NCBI GenBank assembly: GCA_050950205.1
Contig: JBMNHF010000011.1
Span: 14,965-78,964, forward strand
Direction of reading: 5' to 3'
Source of the DNA: WRAV01 sp050950205
Lineage (GTDB): Bacteria > Bacillota > Clostridia > Oscillospirales > Ruminococcaceae
DNA: 64,000 bases
Shown here: piece by piece, positions 42,525 to 55,143 of the stretch
Numbering within the stretch: position 1 is the first letter of the stretch
Layout: each line of letters begins with the position of its first letter
Position numbers and translations under genes: made by a program
The notes under the pieces: generated by a model
What the model was told of the DNA's origin: nothing
The model's input: only the letters and a program-made list of their open reading frames with translations
The model's database searches: none

Positions 42525-45137
42525 TTACGGCTCCAGTTGCTGTACCACCCTGAGTTTGCCCTGTTCTATTCCCACCATCAGATGGGTGTGGGGCCGCACA
42601 TGCTCGGCGATGAGTAAGCGGGCAATCAGGGTTTCTACCCTGGCCTGCAGGAACCGGCGTAGCGGTCGGGCTCCGTAAACAGAGTCGTAGCCGTGTTGTA
42701 TGACAAAATCCTTAGCCTCGTCAGTCAGCTCCAAAGTCAGCTGCTTATCGGCCAGTCGTCTGCTCAAATCCGCCACCAGCAAATCCAAAATACTGCGGAT
42801 ATCCTGGCGGGTAAGGGGCTTGTAAAAGACAATTTCGTCCAGCCGGTTGAGGAACTCGGGGCGGAAGGAACGGCGCAGCACCTCCATCACCTGCTCCCGG
42901 GCGGAGGGATCAATTTCTCCATCGGGACCGATGCCTTCCAGCAAAATGGAGCTGCCCAGGTTGGAGGTGAGAATGATGATGGTGTTTTTAAAATCCACCG
43001 TCCTTCCTTGGGAATCGGTGATGCGGCCATCGTCCAGCACCTGTAAGAGGATGTTGAAGATGTCGGGGTGGGCTTTTTCCACTTCGTCAAACAAGATGAC
43101 GCTGTAGGGCCTGCGCCGCACCGCCTCGGTGAGCTGTCCCCCCTCCTCGTACCCCACATAACCGGGAGGCGCTCCCACCAAACGGGAGACAGCGTGTTTT
43201 TCCATATACTCGCTCATGTCGATGCGAACCATGTTCTTTTCATCGTCAAACAGATACTCTGCCAACGCCTTGGCAAGTTCTGTCTTGCCCACGCCGGTGG
43301 GGCCCAAGAAGAGAAAGGAGCCGATGGGCCGATTGGGGGGAGCAATGCCGGCACGGCTGCGCAAAATGGCTTCGCTGACCTTTGCCACCGCCTCGTTTTG
43401 CCCTATCACTCTTTGGTGGAGAATCTCCTCCAGACGCAGCAGCTTTTCCCGGTCGCTTTCCACCAGTTTGGAAACGGGAATTCCCGTCCAGCGGCCTACA
43501 ATGCGGGCAATTTCCTCCTCGGTCACCTTGTCCCGCAGCAGGGAGCGTTCGCTTTTTGCCTGCTCGGCCAAGGCTTCCTCCTCCTCCAGCTCCTTGCGCA
43601 GCTGGGGCAGCCTTCCGTACTTGAGCTCGGCAGCTTTGTTGAGGTCGTAGTTGCGCTCGGCCCGCTCAATCTCCGCCCCCACCTGCTCGATTTCTTCCCG
43701 CAGGCGCTGCACCTTTCCAATGGCCGCCTTTTCGTTTTCCCAGCGGGCTTTCATGGAGTTAAACTCCTCCCGCAGGTCGGCCAGCTCCTTTTGCAGGTCG
43801 ACCAAATGCTCCTTACTGACCGGGTCGCTGTCCTTGAGCAGGGCAGCTTCTTCAATTTCCAGCTGCATAATCCGGCGGGAAATTTCGTCCAGCTCGATGG
43901 GCATGGAATCCATTTCGGTGCGGATCATGGCGCAGGCCTCATCCACCAGATCGATGGCCTTGTCGGGGAGGAACCGGTCGGAAATGTACCGGTGACTGAG
44001 GGTGGCGGCGGCAATGAGGGCCTGATCCTGAATTTTCACCCCGTGGAACACCTCGTACCGCTCCTTGAGTCCCCGCAAAATGGAGATGGTGTCCTCCACC
44101 GTAGGCTCCTGCACCAACACCGGCTGGAACCGCCGCTCCAAAGCCGGGTCCTTTTCGATATACTGGCGGTATTCGTCCAGGGTGGTGGCTCCGATGCAGT
44201 GAAGCTCCCCCCGGGCCAGCATGGGTTTGAGCAGATTGCCGGCATCCATGGCCCCTTCGGACTTGCCCGCCCCCACAATGTTGTGCAGCTCATCGATAAA
44301 CATGAGAATGCGGCCGTCCGACTTTTTCACCTCGGCCAGCACCGCCTTGAGCCGCTCCTCAAATTCGCCCCGGTACTTGGCCCCGGCAATGAGAGCGCCC
44401 ATATCCAGGGAGAAGATAGTTTTGTCCCGCAGAGATTCGGGCACATCCCCCCGGACAATCCGCTGGGCCAAGCCTTCGGCAATGGCGGTTTTGCCCACCC
44501 CCGGCTCGCCAATCAGCACCGGATTGTTTTTGGTTTTTCGGGAGAGAATCCGGATGACGTCCCGAATTTCGCTGTCCCGCCCGATGACCGGATCCAGCTT
44601 GTTGCTGCGGGCTCGCTCCACCAGGTCGCTGCCGTATTTTTTCAGAGCATCGTAAGTTTCTTCCGGCATATCGCTGGTCACCCTGGTGTTGCCCCGCACC
44701 GTAGCAAGGGCGGACAAAAAGCTGTCTTTGGAAATGCCGTGACGGCGCCAAAGCTCCCGCAGAGCTGGGTTGGGGTGCTCCAGCAAAGCCAGCATGATGT
44801 GCTCCACGCTGACATATTCGTCCTTCATCTTTTCGGCAAGGGTTTCGGCGTGGTTGAGGGTGCGGTCCACCTCTTGGGAGATGTAGATCTTATCCGGCTC
44901 CCTTCCCGGGCCGGAAACCCCCGGCAGTTTGGCAATCTCCTGCTTTGCATCCCGTAAAAAGCTTGACCGGTCCACCCCCATTTTGATGAGCAGTTGGCCA
45001 ATGAGCCCTTCTTCCTGACCAATCAGGGCACCCAAAAGGTGCTGCTGCTCGATTTGCATATTCTGGTTTTGTATGGCAAGGCTCTGGGCGTTTTGAATTG
45101 CCTCCAAGGATTTTTGAGTGAATTTTTGCGGGTTCAT
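42525..45137 (-). CDS. clpB: ATP-dependent disaggregase ClpB
   Basis: ClpB, with the DnaK system, rescues aggregated proteins after heat stress. The 870-residue protein has the N domain (QNAQSLAIQNQNMQIEQQHL), two AAA+ modules with Walker A GEPGVGKT and GPTGVGKT, the coiled-coil middle domain (about residues 400-525) and the pore loop GYVGYEEGG. The ribosome site is AAGGAGG. It lies 33 bases downstream of a putative ribbon-helix-helix gene in the same direction. No CIRCE or CtsR box was seen immediately upstream, so heat control may run through that gene's promoter. Confidence 0.96.
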   Translation of the reverse strand: MNPQKFTQKSLEAIQNAQSLAIQNQNMQIEQQHLLGALIGQEEGLIGQLLIKMGVDRSSFLRDAKQEIAKLPGVSGPGREPDKIYISQEVDRTLNHAETLAEKMKDEYVSVEHIMLALLEHPNPALRELWRRHGISKDSFLSALATVRGNTRVTSDMPEETYDALKKYGSDLVERARSNKLDPVIGRDSEIRDVIRILSRKTKNNPVLIGEPGVGKTAIAEGLAQRIVRGDVPESLRDKTIFSLDMGALIAGAKYRGEFEERLKAVLAEVKKSDGRILMFIDELHNIVGAGKSEGAMDAGNLLKPMLARGELHCIGATTLDEYRQYIEKDPALERRFQPVLVQEPTVEDTISILRGLKERYEVFHGVKIQDQALIAAATLSHRYISDRFLPDKAIDLVDEACAMIRTEMDSMPIELDEISRRIMQLEIEEAALLKDSDPVSKEHLVDLQKELADLREEFNSMKARWENEKAAIGKVQRLREEIEQVGAEIERAERNYDLNKAAELKYGRLPQLRKELEEEEALAEQAKSERSLLRDKVTEEEIARIVGRWTGIPVSKLVESDREKLLRLEEILHQRVIGQNEAVAKVSEAILRSRAGIAPPNRPIGSFLFLGPTGVGKTELAKALAEYLFDDEKNMVRIDMSEYMEKHAVSRLVGAPPGYVGYEEGGQLTEAVRRRPYSVILFDEVEKAHPDIFNILLQVLDDGRITDSQGRTVDFKNTIIILTSNLGSSILLEGIGPDGEIDPSAREQVMEVLRRSFRPEFLNRLDEIVFYKPLTRQDIRSILDLLVADLSRRLADKQLTLELTDEAKDFVIQHGYDSVYGARPLRRFLQARVETLIARLLIAEHVRPHTHLMVGIEQGKLRVVQQLEP

Positions 45138-45170
45138 AGACCACTTCCTCCTTCTGTCTGTGACATGGCT

Positions 45171-45833
45171 CTATACAATCATTTCACAAGTTTTTAGATA
45201 GTATTGGTAAAGCTGGATGGTGTTTTGATGGATCCGATTTTTATCCCCTTCAGCGGCAAAGCTAAGCTTGAGCGCCCTGTCAAAGAGGCTGATATAACCG
45301 CCAATGGCCCGCCCCACCTGATGCGAATCGGGTAAGCGGTTCTGCTGTTCCACCATTAAGCGGCGGCTAAAACTGCCCTTTCTGATTTGACAGCACAAAT
45401 CGGCGTTGGTTTGCCCCTGCAGCACCTCCCCCTCAATTTGACACCAAAGCTGGTAAAAAAGGGTGAGGTGCTGGAGTAGTTCTTCGCTTTGCGTGCGGGT
45501 TATCACCTTAAACTGGCAGAAATATCCTCCCGCTTCGGTTCCGAATTCCACGCTGTAGCGAATGGTGGGGTTGTACCGGTAATTGAGGGCACTGTGCAGC
45601 AGCAACATAGAGCCCGATGTCTGTTTAACCTGCAGCAGGCCCCCGCTTTTTACCGTTTCGGAAAGATGCTGGAAGATGCTTTCAATCCGCTGCTGAGGTG
45701 TCCGATAGGAAACGTAGTCTGCCAAAATCTGGTTGACCATGCCGGAACGGCTCAAGCCCCGCCGATAAGCAACTTCGTCTATCCTGCGCACCACCTCATC
45801 CAACAAGATTAGGCTATACATGCTTTTGTGCAA
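45171..45833 (-). CDS. Putative ribbon-helix-helix protein upstream of clpB
   Basis: The 220-residue protein has an N-terminus that fits the ribbon-helix-helix/CopG pattern (MYSLILLDEVVRRIDEVAYR then GLSRSGMVNQILADYV), followed by a 150-residue unrecognised C-terminal domain (SVEFGTEAGGYFCQFKVITR). The reading starts at TTG (45833), with GGGGGG 5 bases upstream; the in-frame ATG at 45821 is an alternative. A perfect consensus promoter and a 19-bp palindrome lie directly upstream. A regulator of itself and clpB is a reasonable inference; the C-terminal domain could sense a signal. Confidence 0.7.
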   Translation of the reverse strand: MHKSMYSLILLDEVVRRIDEVAYRRGLSRSGMVNQILADYVSYRTPQQRIESIFQHLSETVKSGGLLQVKQTSGSMLLLHSALNYRYNPTIRYSVEFGTEAGGYFCQFKVITRTQSEELLQHLTLFYQLWCQIEGEVLQGQTNADLCCQIRKGSFSRRLMVEQQNRLPDSHQVGRAIGGYISLFDRALKLSFAAEGDKNRIHQNTIQLYQYYLKTCEMIV

Positions 45834-45861
45834 CCAAATCCCCCCATTCTTGCTATGTAAT

Positions 45862-45889
45862 ATTATAATCTAGCTCTTTAATTTGTCAA
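45862..45889 (-). promoter_or_regulatory. Perfect consensus promoter upstream of the RHH-clpB genes
   Basis: Minus-strand TTGACA (45884-45889) and TATAAT (45862-45867) are separated by 16 bp. Both hexamers are exact consensus. Confidence 0.88.
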
Positions 45890-45891
45890 CC

Positions 45892-45910
45892 CAATTATAT
45901 AATATAATTG
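45892..45910. promoter_or_regulatory. Perfect 19-bp palindrome next to the -35 element
   Basis: CAATTATATAATATAATTG reads the same on both strands around a central A/T (9+1+9). It lies 2 bp upstream of the TTGACA of the RHH-clpB promoter. It may be an operator for the ribbon-helix-helix protein or an AT-rich UP-like element. Confidence 0.6.
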
Positions 45911-45933
45911 ACATTTTAATGTTTTTTATTCAT

Positions 45934-45970
45934 AAAAAATCGCTGCGAACCGTCAAAGAGATTCGCAGCG
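45934..45970 (-). terminator. Terminator after the EAL-HDOD gene
   Basis: The minus-strand stem CGCTGCGAA/TTCGCAGCG is followed by ATTTTTTAT. The gap from here to 46136 holds only the short direct repeat listed next. Confidence 0.8.
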
Positions 45971-46061
45971 CTTCTCAATACAGCTTATTATGCTGACAAT
46001 GGCATTGGGGGCAAACCGAAAGGTACCCAAGGTGTGGTGGGCGGGGTGCTCAATGAAGATC

Positions 46062-46089
46062 GCAACCGGTTCTCAACCAGCAACCGGTT
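46062..46089. repeat. Two 10-bp direct repeats with palindromic core
   Basis: GCAACCGGTT occurs at 46062-46071 and 46080-46089, an 18-bp pitch, and each has the palindrome AACCGGTT. It lies between the EAL-HDOD stop and its terminator, where a binding site would be unexpected. Confidence 0.5.
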
Positions 46090-46135
46090 GATGCAATCCT
46101 TCGCGTGATGGGAAAAACTCGTGCGGGAGTTAGAT

Positions 46136-47398
46136 CTATTTGCGCTTTCCTTTCTGCTCTTCTTCTGCGTGATTCGCATCAAAAAACCGCTGGGCTGCGT
46201 GGATGGCTTCCATATAAAACTGGTAGGCCAGCACTTCCTTCAAACCAAGAGCAGAGCACAAACGGGATACGTTTTTCCAGTTTCCGTTTTCAAAGGCAAT
46301 CATCAAGTCCAACATATAGCGCCCGTCATTTCCGCTTTCCAGCAAAGCTTTGCGGGTCACTTTAGGAATGTGCATCTGCTCCAGACAGTGCAGCAGATCA
46401 GTACCGGTCAGGGTATCCAGCAGGGAAAACAGTCCTGCCAACATATAGCCATCAGCATGGCTTGGCCCTTTTAGTGCTGTGGCCACACTTTCGCAAAAAT
46501 GGGCCCGGGTCATGCTTAGAATAATCAATTCGGAAGGCTTATCGTCACACAGGCCGATTAGGGCGGAATAGGTTAACCATCGTTGCAGCTCGTTGATCCC
46601 CAGCAGGGTCAAGGCCTGACCAATGCTTTTCACTTCATGTTGCAAGCCATAGTAGGGGGAATTGACCAGCCGAAGGGTTTTTGCGGTGAGGGCCACATCG
46701 TTCTTGATGATGTTGGCCAAAACCTGAAAGCTTACCCCCGGTTGGGAAATCTCTTGCAACAGCCGTATTTGATTGATTTTAAGAGGATTGATGGCCTTTT
46801 CAGTGACGATTTTAGGCTTTGCAAAAAAATAACCTTGAAACAGAGTGCAGCCCAGCGCCTTGGATGCTTCAAAATCCTGCTGGGTTTCTACCTTTTCCGC
46901 TAAAACCCGGCATTGCTGAAGATTGACTGCTTGGACCACCCGCCGGAGATTCTGAAAGGATTTTGCCGAACCGTCTACTTCTACCTTGACAATATCACAC
47001 AGAGAAAGGAGATATTGGTCATTGGGGTGGTACTGGTAATCATCCAGAGCGATGGTGTAACCCTTTTCCTTCAGCTTGTGGATGGCTGCCAGCACACCAG
47101 GATGGATGCGCACCGTTTCCAGCACTTCCACCACCAAATGTTGACTGGGATAATGGGTCGGAAAGCCAGCCAGCAGAAGGGGTTCCGTAAAATTGACAAA
47201 GGCTTGGGTCCCCCCGGTTACCTTTTCCATTCCGCTCCATTCCAGCGCATTTAAAATAGCAGAGGTGGCACTGCTTCCGTTAGCAACGATGTGTTGGCCG
47301 GAGGAATTGACTTGTGGATTGGGCCGAAAAAGCAGTTCATAACCAAACAGATTTAAATGTTCATCCAAAATAGGCTGTCGGGCAAAATATACATTCAT
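46136..47398 (-). CDS. EAL-HDOD signalling protein
   Basis: The 420-residue protein joins an EAL domain (about residues 1-200) and an HDOD domain (about 205-400), as in YuxH/CdgJ-type proteins. EAL residues seen include YELLFRP, the FVNF Asn, VVEVLE, ALDDYQ, AEKVE and FQGYFF, so most c-di-GMP phosphodiesterase positions are present, although in this subfamily the EAL domain is often not active. The HDOD domain (LLQEISQPGVSFQVLANIIK) is a protein-protein module linked to motility control. Monocistronic. Confidence 0.88.
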   Translation of the reverse strand: MNVYFARQPILDEHLNLFGYELLFRPNPQVNSSGQHIVANGSSATSAILNALEWSGMEKVTGGTQAFVNFTEPLLLAGFPTHYPSQHLVVEVLETVRIHPGVLAAIHKLKEKGYTIALDDYQYHPNDQYLLSLCDIVKVEVDGSAKSFQNLRRVVQAVNLQQCRVLAEKVETQQDFEASKALGCTLFQGYFFAKPKIVTEKAINPLKINQIRLLQEISQPGVSFQVLANIIKNDVALTAKTLRLVNSPYYGLQHEVKSIGQALTLLGINELQRWLTYSALIGLCDDKPSELIILSMTRAHFCESVATALKGPSHADGYMLAGLFSLLDTLTGTDLLHCLEQMHIPKVTRKALLESGNDGRYMLDLMIAFENGNWKNVSRLCSALGLKEVLAYQFYMEAIHAAQRFFDANHAEEEQKGKRK

Positions 47399-47502
47399 AA
47401 AATTTCTCTCCGAAATGTATCAATCACTTTGCGGAATGGTTTCTGCTTTTCATCGCCACGGCATTTTTTGATCCTCAAATTTTGGTTATGTTTATTATCC
47501 TT

Positions 47503-47532
47503 ACTATAAGGCAGCGGGGAGGATTTTGTCAA
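47503..47532 (-). promoter_or_regulatory. Promoter of the EAL-HDOD gene
   Basis: Minus-strand TTGACA (47527-47532) and TATAGT (47503-47508) are 18 bp apart. Confidence 0.75.
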
Positions 47533-47604
47533 TCAAAAGCATTGGATTTCAAGATGGGACTGTTTTAACTATAGATTAAGTAGGAAGCAAGAAACTACAG
47601 CGGA

Positions 47605-47639
47605 GGAAAAACAAAAGAGCCACCCATTTTCTGGGTGGC
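47605..47639 (-). terminator. Terminator of the superoxide reductase gene
   Basis: The minus-strand stem GCCACCC/GGGTGGC encloses AGAAAAT and is followed by TCTTTTGTTTTT. Confidence 0.85.
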
Positions 47640-47659
47640 CCGTAAGGATTAGGAGGTTG

Positions 47660-48031
47660 CTATGCTTCTGCCTTCCACAAACCGTGGAGGTTGCAGTACT
47701 CATAGATGGTGGCAGGCTCATCGGGATTGATCTGAAAAGTTGCTTTGGGCTCGTCGGTAGAATCTAAGGTGACATACTGAACGTGATCTCCCTGCTGGAC
47801 CACAATGCACTGGATATAGTGCTCCGGGGTCATGGGGTGGATAATCTCGCCAACTTGAACCAAAAGGGTAGCTCCTTCCCTCTGAAAGGCAGGCACATGC
47901 TTTTCCAAAGCAGCGTCCACAACTCCTGCCTTAAGCTCTGTCATTTCTTGTCCGCAGCAGCTTAAAACCCCTCCACCGTTCACCAGTTTCACAATAATGT
48001 TTCCGCACAACTCACAGCGATAAAACTTCAT
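47660..48031 (-). CDS. Desulfoferrodoxin (superoxide reductase)
   Basis: Superoxide reductase turns superoxide into hydrogen peroxide without making oxygen, as suits anaerobes. The 123-residue protein has an N-terminal desulforedoxin-like Cys4 iron site (CELCGN and SCCGQE) and the catalytic Fe site with EKHVPAF, IIHPM and the CNLHGLW motif near the C-terminus. It is therefore a two-iron desulfoferrodoxin. The start at 48031 follows AGGAG and drops 10 upstream residues. It is divergent from the thioredoxin-ferritin pair. Confidence 0.93.
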   Translation of the reverse strand: MKFYRCELCGNIIVKLVNGGGVLSCCGQEMTELKAGVVDAALEKHVPAFQREGATLLVQVGEIIHPMTPEHYIQCIVVQQGDHVQYVTLDSTDEPKATFQINPDEPATIYEYCNLHGLWKAEA

Positions 48032-48144
48032 AAACTTCCTCTCCTTTTCCATCAAATTCAAGGGCTACTTGTGTTTGGTGCATTCTTTGTATTAGTATGA
48101 ACAAATATAGCAGGATCACTCAAACAAAGATTAGCAAGTGTGTA

Positions 48145-48211
48145 GATTATATCACTTTTTTCTTGCCTCGGCAAGTGACCAAGTCACGTTGTCATTGTGA
48201 TATAATCACAG
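48145..48211. promoter_or_regulatory. Divergent control region, superoxide reductase versus thioredoxin
   Basis: The motif GTGATATAATC occurs twice in opposite orientation: as its complement at 48145-48155, giving the minus-strand -10 TATAAT with TTGCCG (48169-48174) 17 bp away, and at 48198-48208, giving a plus-strand TATAAT (48201-48206). The right copy is part of TGTGATATAATCACA, a dyad. Between them are CTTGC-ctcg-GCAAG and GTGAC-caa-GTCAC. A shared regulator is likely (inference). Confidence 0.6.
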
Positions 48212-48287
48212 AACCCACAAACAGGATAGGATATAATGGCATCAACGATAAAAAACGAATGCGAAAATCCAAAGAGGGGTGTACATA

Positions 48288-48596
48288 ATGACAGTACAGG
48301 TAACCAATGATAATTTTGAAAGCGAAGTGCTCAAATCCTCCACGCCGGTTCTTCTCGACTTTTACGCCAACTGGTGCATGCCCTGCAAGATGCTTTCTCC
48401 CATCATCGATGAAATTGCACACGAAGTAAGCCATGCAAAAATCTGCAAAGTAAATATTGACGAAGAGCCGGAGCTGGCCCAGAAGTTTCAGGTGATGAGC
48501 ATCCCCACTCTAGTGGTGATGAAACAAGGCAAAGTGGTTCATTCCACCATGGGTGTGCGGCCCAAAAAAGAAATTCTGAAGATGCTGGCAGTTTAA
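48288..48596 (+). CDS. Thioredoxin
   Basis: The 102-residue protein has the thioredoxin fold with active site WCMPCK; the usual Gly after the first Cys is Met, which may alter the redox potential. The cis-Pro is in MSIPTLVVMKQGK. The start at 48288 follows AGAGGGG. It is the first gene of a two-gene unit with ferritin and sits opposite the superoxide reductase gene, so together they likely form an oxygen- and iron-handling group. Confidence 0.93.
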   Translation: MTVQVTNDNFESEVLKSSTPVLLDFYANWCMPCKMLSPIIDEIAHEVSHAKICKVNIDEEPELAQKFQVMSIPTLVVMKQGKVVHSTMGVRPKKEILKMLAV

Positions 48597-48628
48597 ACAA
48601 CCATTGATTGCAGAAGGAGACGATTCGA

Positions 48629-49141
48629 ATGACAGAAAAAGTATTCAACCTGCTAAACGAGCAGATTATGAAAGAGCTCTACTCCGCTTACCTTTACCTG
48701 GATATGGCTAACTATTACAGCGATCAGGGGCTAGAGGGGTTTGAAAACTGGTTCTACATCCAAGCGCAAGAGGAGCGGGACCACGCCATGCTCATCCGCA
48801 CCTACCTGCACAACAACGATCAAAAAGTGGTTTTGCTCCCCATTGATGCTCCCCAGGAAGAGTATGGCGACCATGGAGCACCACTGCATAAGACCCTCAG
48901 CCATGAAAAAGAGGTAACGGCTTCCATTTACAACATATTCGAGGCTGCACAGGAGGAAAAGGACTATCGCACCATTGAATTCCTCAACTGGTTCATCAAA
49001 GAACAGGGAGAGGAAGAAAAGAACGCCAACGACCTCATTCAAAAATACACACTGTTCGGTTCTGATGCCAAAGGACTCTACCTGCTGGATCAGGAACTAA
49101 AGGCAAGAGTATATGCGCCACCCAGCCTGATTCTAGACTAA
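48629..49141 (+). CDS. Non-heme ferritin
   Basis: Ferritin stores iron as a mineral core after ferroxidase oxidation. The 170-residue protein has the four-helix bundle with the di-iron ligands in MKELYSAYLYLDMANYY, IQAQEERDHAMLI and FIKEQGEEEKN. The start at 49141's opposite end is fixed by AAGGAG before the ATG at 48629; an ATG-less extension upstream is not needed. It follows thioredoxin by 32 bases. Confidence 0.94.
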   Translation: MTEKVFNLLNEQIMKELYSAYLYLDMANYYSDQGLEGFENWFYIQAQEERDHAMLIRTYLHNNDQKVVLLPIDAPQEEYGDHGAPLHKTLSHEKEVTASIYNIFEAAQEEKDYRTIEFLNWFIKEQGEEEKNANDLIQKYTLFGSDAKGLYLLDQELKARVYAPPSLILD

Positions 49142-49153
49142 CTTATAACCAAC

Positions 49154-49196
49154 AAAGCTCCGGGCTTGTCTGTTTAGACAGGCTCGGAGCTTTTTG
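49154..49196 (+). terminator. Terminator of the thioredoxin-ferritin unit
   Basis: AAGCTCCG and CGGAGCTT frame an inner TGTCT-gttt-AGACA hairpin, followed by TTTTT. The stretch 49200-49310 holds a weak TTCCG/CGGAA hairpin with a T-rich tail on the minus strand, perhaps the end of the rRNA transcript. Confidence 0.85.
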
Positions 49197-49310
49197 CGTT
49201 CAGCTCTTTATCATAAAATAATTGAGATAAAAATAATTGAGTGCTACCCGGTAAGGTAAAAAAAGAAATAGAATAACTTCCGAGAACGGAATATTACTCT
49301 AAATCTCTTT

Positions 49311-49387
49311 TGGTGGGCCATCAGGGACTCGAACCCCGGACCGACCGGTTATGAGCCGGTGGCTCTAACCAACTGAGCTAATGGCCC
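49311..49387 (-). tRNA. tRNA with CAT anticodon (Ile2 or elongator Met)
   Basis: The acceptor stem GGGCCAT/ATGGCCC and the anticodon arm ACCGG-CTCATAA-CCGGT are well formed and CCA is encoded. The CTCATAA loop is the one seen in lysidine-modified tRNA-Ile(CAU) of Bacillus, whereas Gram-positive elongator tRNA-Met often has TTCATAC; tRNA-Ile2 is favoured but not proven. Last gene of the rRNA operon. Confidence 0.85.
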
Positions 49388-49448
49388 CAATATTCTGTAA
49401 AAGATACGGAAATATGCCGCCGAAGCGGCTCTCGGCGGCATATTTCTC

Positions 49449-49524
49449 TGGCTCCCCAAGTTGGACTCGAACCAACGACCCTGCGGTTAACAGCCGCATG
49501 CTCTACCGACTGAGCTATTGAGGA
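49449..49524 (-). tRNA. tRNA-Asn (anticodon GTT)
   Basis: The acceptor TCCTCAA/TTGGGGA has one G-U pair; the anticodon arm is GCGGC-TGTTAA loop region with GTT at positions 34-36. CCA is encoded (GCCA end). Confidence 0.92.
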
Positions 49525-49580
49525 ACAAAAAGCGGACTATGCCTGCCCAAACCAGTCAGGCCAACAACACAATCCGCTAG

Positions 49581-49699
<119 letters not shown>

Positions 49700-49766
49700 A
49701 TTTCCAAAACACAAACACCAATTAACTATAAAATGGCTAACCAGCATTTATGGTAAGGGCATTTAA

Positions 49767-49841
49767 TGGTGACCCGTACGGGAATCGAACCCGTGTTACC
49801 GGCGTGAGAGGCCGGTGTCTTAACCGCTTGACCAACGGGCC
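49767..49841 (-). tRNA. tRNA-Glu (anticodon CTC)
   Basis: The acceptor GGCCCGT/ACGGGTC has one G-U pair; the anticodon arm CCGGC-CTCTCAC-GCCGG gives CTC. CCA is encoded. It lies between 23S and 5S. Confidence 0.92.
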
Positions 49842-49847
49842 ACTCAT

Positions 49848-49923
49848 TGGTGCACCATCAGGGACTCGAACCCGGGACACCCTGATTAAGAGTCAGGTGC
49901 TCTACCAACTGAGCTAATGGTGC
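49848..49923 (-). tRNA. tRNA-Lys (anticodon CTT)
   Basis: The acceptor GCACCAT/ATGGTGC is perfect; the anticodon loop CTCTTAA gives CTT. CCA is encoded. It lies directly after the 23S processing stem. Confidence 0.92.
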
Positions 49924-49940
49924 ATAGGTATGGGGTCACA

Positions 49941-49967
49941 TCGTACCCTGAAAACTAAACAATGGAA
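49941..49967 (-). other. 23S processing stem, 3' side
   Basis: This 27-base stretch is complementary to 52938-52964 on the other side of the 23S gene with three non-Watson-Crick positions, forming the stem that brings both 23S ends together for RNase III-type cleavage. Confidence 0.75.
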
Positions 49968-49991
49968 GGAAGAGGAAGAGAAGAGCAATTA

Positions 49992-52829
<2,838 letters not shown>

Positions 52830-52937
52830 AAATTATGCTCGTTCTCTTCGGCTGATTTGTAGTTTTTTTACCCTAAAATTCTACACCGCTCGCGCAGTGT
52901 AAAACAATAGTCGCTTTACAAATTTACCTCTTCGCAT

Positions 52938-52964
52938 TTCCATTGTTCAGTTTTCAAGGTGCGA
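52938..52964 (-). other. 23S processing stem, 5' side
   Basis: The 5' partner of 49941-49967; see that entry. It lies in the 16S-23S spacer between tRNA-Ile and 23S. Confidence 0.75.
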
Positions 52965-53076
52965 TTGTAATATGCCAAAATAAGGTGCTTCCCAGCAGGA
53001 ACACTCCCACTCTTCCTACATCTTAGCATATCAAGAAATAAAAGCGAACCATTCCGTTCTTACCTTCTATTTCTCT

Positions 53077-53153
<77 letters not shown>

Positions 53154-53168
53154 ATAGAGGTCGGAACG

Positions 53169-53244
53169 TGGTGGAGATGAGGGGGATCGAACCCCTGACC
53201 CCCTGCTTGCAGGGCAGGTGCTCTCCCAGCTGAGCTACACCCCC
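53169..53244 (-). tRNA. tRNA-Ala (anticodon TGC)
   Basis: The acceptor GGGGGTG/CATCTCC includes G-U pairs; the anticodon arm CCTGC-CCTGCAA-GCAGG gives TGC. Position 33 is C rather than the near-universal U. CCA is encoded. Standard spacer tRNA. Confidence 0.92.
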
Positions 53245-53298
53245 ACGTAATCTTACGCAGAGCCTCGGCTCATCGCCTCTACTCTCCGAAAGTGCAAC

Positions 53299-53325
53299 AT
53301 GCACCTTCAAAATCGAACAACATTA
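53299..53325 (-). other. 16S processing stem, 3' side
   Basis: Complementary over 27 bases to 55040-55066 (one mismatch, one G-U), forming the stem that flanks the mature 16S RNA. Confidence 0.75.
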
Positions 53326-53380
53326 ATGCTATCTCATAACCCTTGCCTGACCAGAAGTATCAAGTCCCAAAGACTCGATA

Positions 53381-54908
<1,528 letters not shown>

Positions 54909-55039
54909 ATTGGTATCTAAAAGCTTGCGCTTCTAAATCAAAAAATTAATCGTCTCCTGCTCACAAATTACACTAGCTTGTAATCGTTCGCATAAAAGAA
55001 ACTTCATAAAGAAATCTCAAGGGCTATTTTTCAATAGCT

Positions 55040-55066
55040 TAATGTTGTTCAATTTTCAAGGTGCAT
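55040..55066 (-). other. 16S processing stem, 5' side
   Basis: The 5' partner of 53299-53325; see that entry. It lies in the roughly 130-base leader between the rRNA promoter and 16S. Confidence 0.75.
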
Positions 55067-55143
55067 TTCTTGTCTCCCCCTGCAACTTCCAGCCCTCAGA
55101 GCCTTCTGAGCACTCGTCCGTCGCCTTGGGGTGACAATTATTG

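Noticed and set aside
43068..44957. 629-codon rightward open frame inside clpB
   Set aside because: Antisense to clpB; the His/Gly/Leu-rich composition is that of a shadow frame in GC-rich coding DNA.
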